Shown: one piece after another, positions 62,239-64,000 of the stretch
Numbering within the stretch: position 1 is the first letter of the stretch
Layout of the letters: every line of letters starts with the position of its first letter
NCBI GenBank assembly: GCA_018675335.1
Contig: JABGYH010000009.1
Location: forward strand, 62,001-126,000
Length of the DNA stretch: 64,000 bases
Origin: Candidatus Woesearchaeota archaeon
GTDB lineage: Archaea > Nanobdellota > Nanobdellia > Woesearchaeales > UBA11576
Reading direction: 5' to 3'
Program-made: the position numbers and the translations under genes
Notes under the pieces: generated by a model
The model's database searches: none
Seen by the model: only the letters and a program-made list of their open reading frames with translations
Told to the model about the DNA's origin: nothing

Positions 62239-62306
62239 GCTGAAAAGAATGCATTAATAAAAACATAATCACAAAAACAATCCCTGATAAAGAAAGATCG
62301 AATCAA

Positions 62307-62645
62307 ATGATCAACATAGCAAACACCTGTTTAAGCTTTTGGGACAAAAAAATCGAAGATAAATATACTGCCCTTAAAGTCGAAGCATATTATGACATAA
62401 TTAAAGAATTAATTTTCGCACACATTTACAAAAATGGGTTTAACTGCATAAATCATCTATGTTTAATTGCCTACTTAAAAGAAAAAATTCCAAATTTTGA
62501 TTTTGAAATTCAAAAAATTGATGAACTAAGAAGGATTAGAAATGAAATAAATTACAGGGAAACAACAATACCTAATGAATTTTTAAATAGAAACGAACTA
62601 GAATATAAAAATATAATTAAAAAATTAAAAAAAGAACTAATATAA
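62307..62645 (+). CDS. HEPN-like protein, 112 aa
   Basis: Helical protein of HEPN size and charge; the pattern RRIRNEINYRE near residues 89-99 corresponds to the HEPN R-x4-H site, with Tyr in place of His. Together with the upstream MNT gene (68 bases away, same strand) this looks like a HEPN/MNT toxin-antitoxin-type pair. The lost His suggests an altered or lost RNase site. The assignment rests mainly on motif position and neighbour. Confidence 0.65.
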   Translation: MINIANTCLSFWDKKIEDKYTALKVEAYYDIIKELIFAHIYKNGFNCINHLCLIAYLKEKIPNFDFEIQKIDELRRIRNEINYRETTIPNEFLNRNELEYKNIIKKLKKELI

Positions 62646-62675
62646 ACACAATTAATTTTAAAATAAATCAAAACC

Positions 62676-64000
62676 TCACTTATGTGTGAACCAAAACTTA
62701 AAGACTTTCTTTCCGTCTACTTCGTCAATCGAATCTAACCTACAAAACCCAAATCTTTCGAATTGAACTACATCTCCAATCTTAACATCTAAAACTGCAG
62801 GTTCTGCAAGTCCAGTTAATTTGGTCGCATCATTCATGAAAATTTCCACATCAATATTATTATCATCAGCACCTAAAAAATGAAAAATTCCATTTCCATT
62901 ATTTTTTTTGTAGCTTTCAAAATCTTCAGAATCAAAAACATATTCGTTTTCTTTTTTTCTAAAATTAATGCAGTCCATCAATCTATAAATCCCTTCTGAA
63001 TTCATTTTAGCTAAATCTTTTGTAGGAATAATAAAATTATTTGTGATTTTTAATTTTCGCTTTCCAAGTTCTGGTTTTTCGGGATGAGACTCAAGTTCTA
63101 AAATTTTTTCAGGAGTGTCTTTAACACAAACTTTGTTAAAATCAGATATGAAAAAATATCTTTTAGCAGTTTTATCAAGAATTCTTCGATTATGAAGTAT
63201 TAAATCATCCCAAGTAAGAGTACTTTCACTTTTAGTCATTCCAGTTGAAACTACAAAGTTTTTAATCGCTTCAGGTAAAAATCCTCGTCTACGTAACGCA
63301 ACAATTGTTGTAAGTCTTGGATCATCCCAACCAGTTAGATTTCCTGAATCTACTTGTTCTCGAATAACTCTTCCAGAACTTAACACTCCCTCCATATTAA
63401 ATCGTGCAAATTCATAAGTTGTAGTATTAGGTAAACCCAACAAATTTTGAATGTAAGTTTGTAATTCAGATCTCATTTCAAATTCTTTACTGCGAACTCT
63501 GTGAGTTACTCCAAATTTTCCATCCATTATTGCATTTTGAAAATCATAATTTGGCCAAACAGTATATTTGTTTGCATGCCTTGCATGTTCTATTCTAAGT
63601 ACTCTAAATATTGTAGGATCTTTCATAGTACTATTTTTATGATTAAGATCAATTTTTAATCTAAGTATTGCTTTTCCTTCTTCGTATTGAGGGAGTTCTT
63701 TCCACAATTTCATATTTTCTTCAACACTTCGAGCTCTGCATTCACAAGCAACTCCAGTCATTCTAGATTCTTTGATGGCATCGCCATTACAAAAACACAT
63801 ATATGCATCATTACTTTTAATTACTTTTTCTGCAAGTTCATAAAAAAGATCCATATGATCTGATGCGTAGAATAATTCATCCCATTTTACTCCCAACCAT
63901 GCAAGGTTATCAAGTAAAACTTCATAAAAAACTGATTTTACAAGTTTTGGATTAGTATCTTCAAATCTTAACACAAATTTTCCTTTGTATTGTTGAGCGA
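62676..64000 (-). CDS. gltX: Glutamyl-tRNA synthetase (GlxRS archaeal type), N-terminus cut by window edge
   Basis: The frame is open to the right edge (AQQYKGKF precedes LRFEDTNP), so the gene continues beyond 64000 and the HIGH region is not seen. Visible: LRFEDTNP (after the missing N-terminus), WPNYDFQNAIMDGKFGVTHRVRS (a GlxRS core motif), WDDPRLTTIVALRRRGFLPEAI, and a beta-barrel C-terminus (from about residue 300) as in archaeal GluRS. An archaeal GluRS charges tRNA-Glu and often also tRNA-Gln, for later amidation. It ends the window and converges on the HEPN gene. Confidence 0.9.
   Translation of the reverse strand, partial: AQQYKGKFVLRFEDTNPKLVKSVFYEVLLDNLAWLGVKWDELFYASDHMDLFYELAEKVIKSNDAYMCFCNGDAIKESRMTGVACECRARSVEENMKLWKELPQYEEGKAILRLKIDLNHKNSTMKDPTIFRVLRIEHARHANKYTVWPNYDFQNAIMDGKFGVTHRVRSKEFEMRSELQTYIQNLLGLPNTTTYEFARFNMEGVLSSGRVIREQVDSGNLTGWDDPRLTTIVALRRRGFLPEAIKNFVVSTGMTKSESTLTWDDLILHNRRILDKTAKRYFFISDFNKVCVKDTPEKILELESHPEKPELGKRKLKITNNFIIPTKDLAKMNSEGIYRLMDCINFRKKENEYVFDSEDFESYKKNNGNGIFHFLGADDNNIDVEIFMNDATKLTGLAEPAVLDVKIGDVVQFERFGFCRLDSIDEVDGKKVFKFWFTHK

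Noticed and set aside
61687-62645. A classical HEPN/MNT toxin pair with catalytic RNase
   Set aside because: The R-x4-H position reads RNEINY, so the key His is missing and the activity is unsure; kept only as HEPN-like.
1-64000. CRISPR array, insertion sequences, prophage or integrase genes
   Set aside because: No regularly spaced repeats and no transposase-like or integrase-like protein was seen.

Overview
This window is very AT-rich, densely coded and archaeal in character. The archaeal markers are TATA boxes about 25 bases upstream of leaderless starts, AGGTGA-type ribosome binding sites, archaeal class III (pilin) signal peptides, FlaI/TadA-type and TadC/FlaJ-type pilus proteins, a GlxRS-type glutamyl-tRNA synthetase, a Dph6-type diphthamide ligase domain, and small families such as DUF5654. 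The many large proteins without recognisable family and the mix of families suggest a DPANN archaeon of the Woesearchaeota/Pacearchaeota kind. That assignment is inference: no rRNA gene is present to confirm it. I saw no tRNA, rRNA, CRISPR array, transposase or integrase.

Layout. 0-4.7 kb (+): a partial gene, two hypotheticals, a regulator with two Fis-type helix-turn-helix units, a Gly/Gln-rich protein and a DUF5654 membrane protein. 4.7-8.6 kb (-): a hypothetical, a SemiSWEET-like protein, a methyltransferase and a surface beta-helix protein with a PEF-type C-terminal sorting signal. 8.6-15.7 kb (-): a run of large unrecognised proteins around an endonuclease-IV/xylose-isomerase-like TIM barrel, ending with a YhbY-type RNA-binding protein. 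15.7-19.9 kb (-): a KefB-type antiporter overlapping the NAD(P)HX dehydratase NnrD, then an APH-type kinase coupled to an AbrB-like protein. 20-31 kb: a HIT protein, an AsnB-Dph6 fusion, a lipoprotein, a double Lrp regulator, a histidine phosphatase, an M32 carboxypeptidase, NnrE, a membrane-anchored lysozyme-like protein and a DRG-like GTPase. 31.2-32.1 kb: a gene-poor gap with a candidate structured RNA. 32.1-34.9 kb (+): a three-gene ABC-2 exporter. 35-37.3 kb: an NFACT-R protein, a class III nucleotidyl cyclase and dCTP deaminase.

37.4-58.4 kb (-) is the centrepiece. It reads as one pilus/adhesin locus: AAA ATPase with winged helix, a 3651-residue secreted protein, several pilin-like or single-TM proteins, a secretion ATPase, a small coiled-coil protein and two T2SSF membrane proteins. 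The giant protein combines an N-terminal glutamine-amidotransferase-like fold, a long array of NosD-type beta-helix modules, a seven-unit FG-GAP/VCBS propeller apparently inserted into an Ig-like domain, and a fibronectin-III-like domain. A pilus-associated surface or host-contact apparatus is the natural reading, but this is inference.

58.7-64 kb: two overlapping HIT genes that have both lost the central catalytic histidine, a radical SAM/DUF4130 pair, a wHTH-nucleotidyltransferase plus HEPN-like pair with a palindromic operator at its TATA box, and the 3' part of gltX, cut by the window edge.
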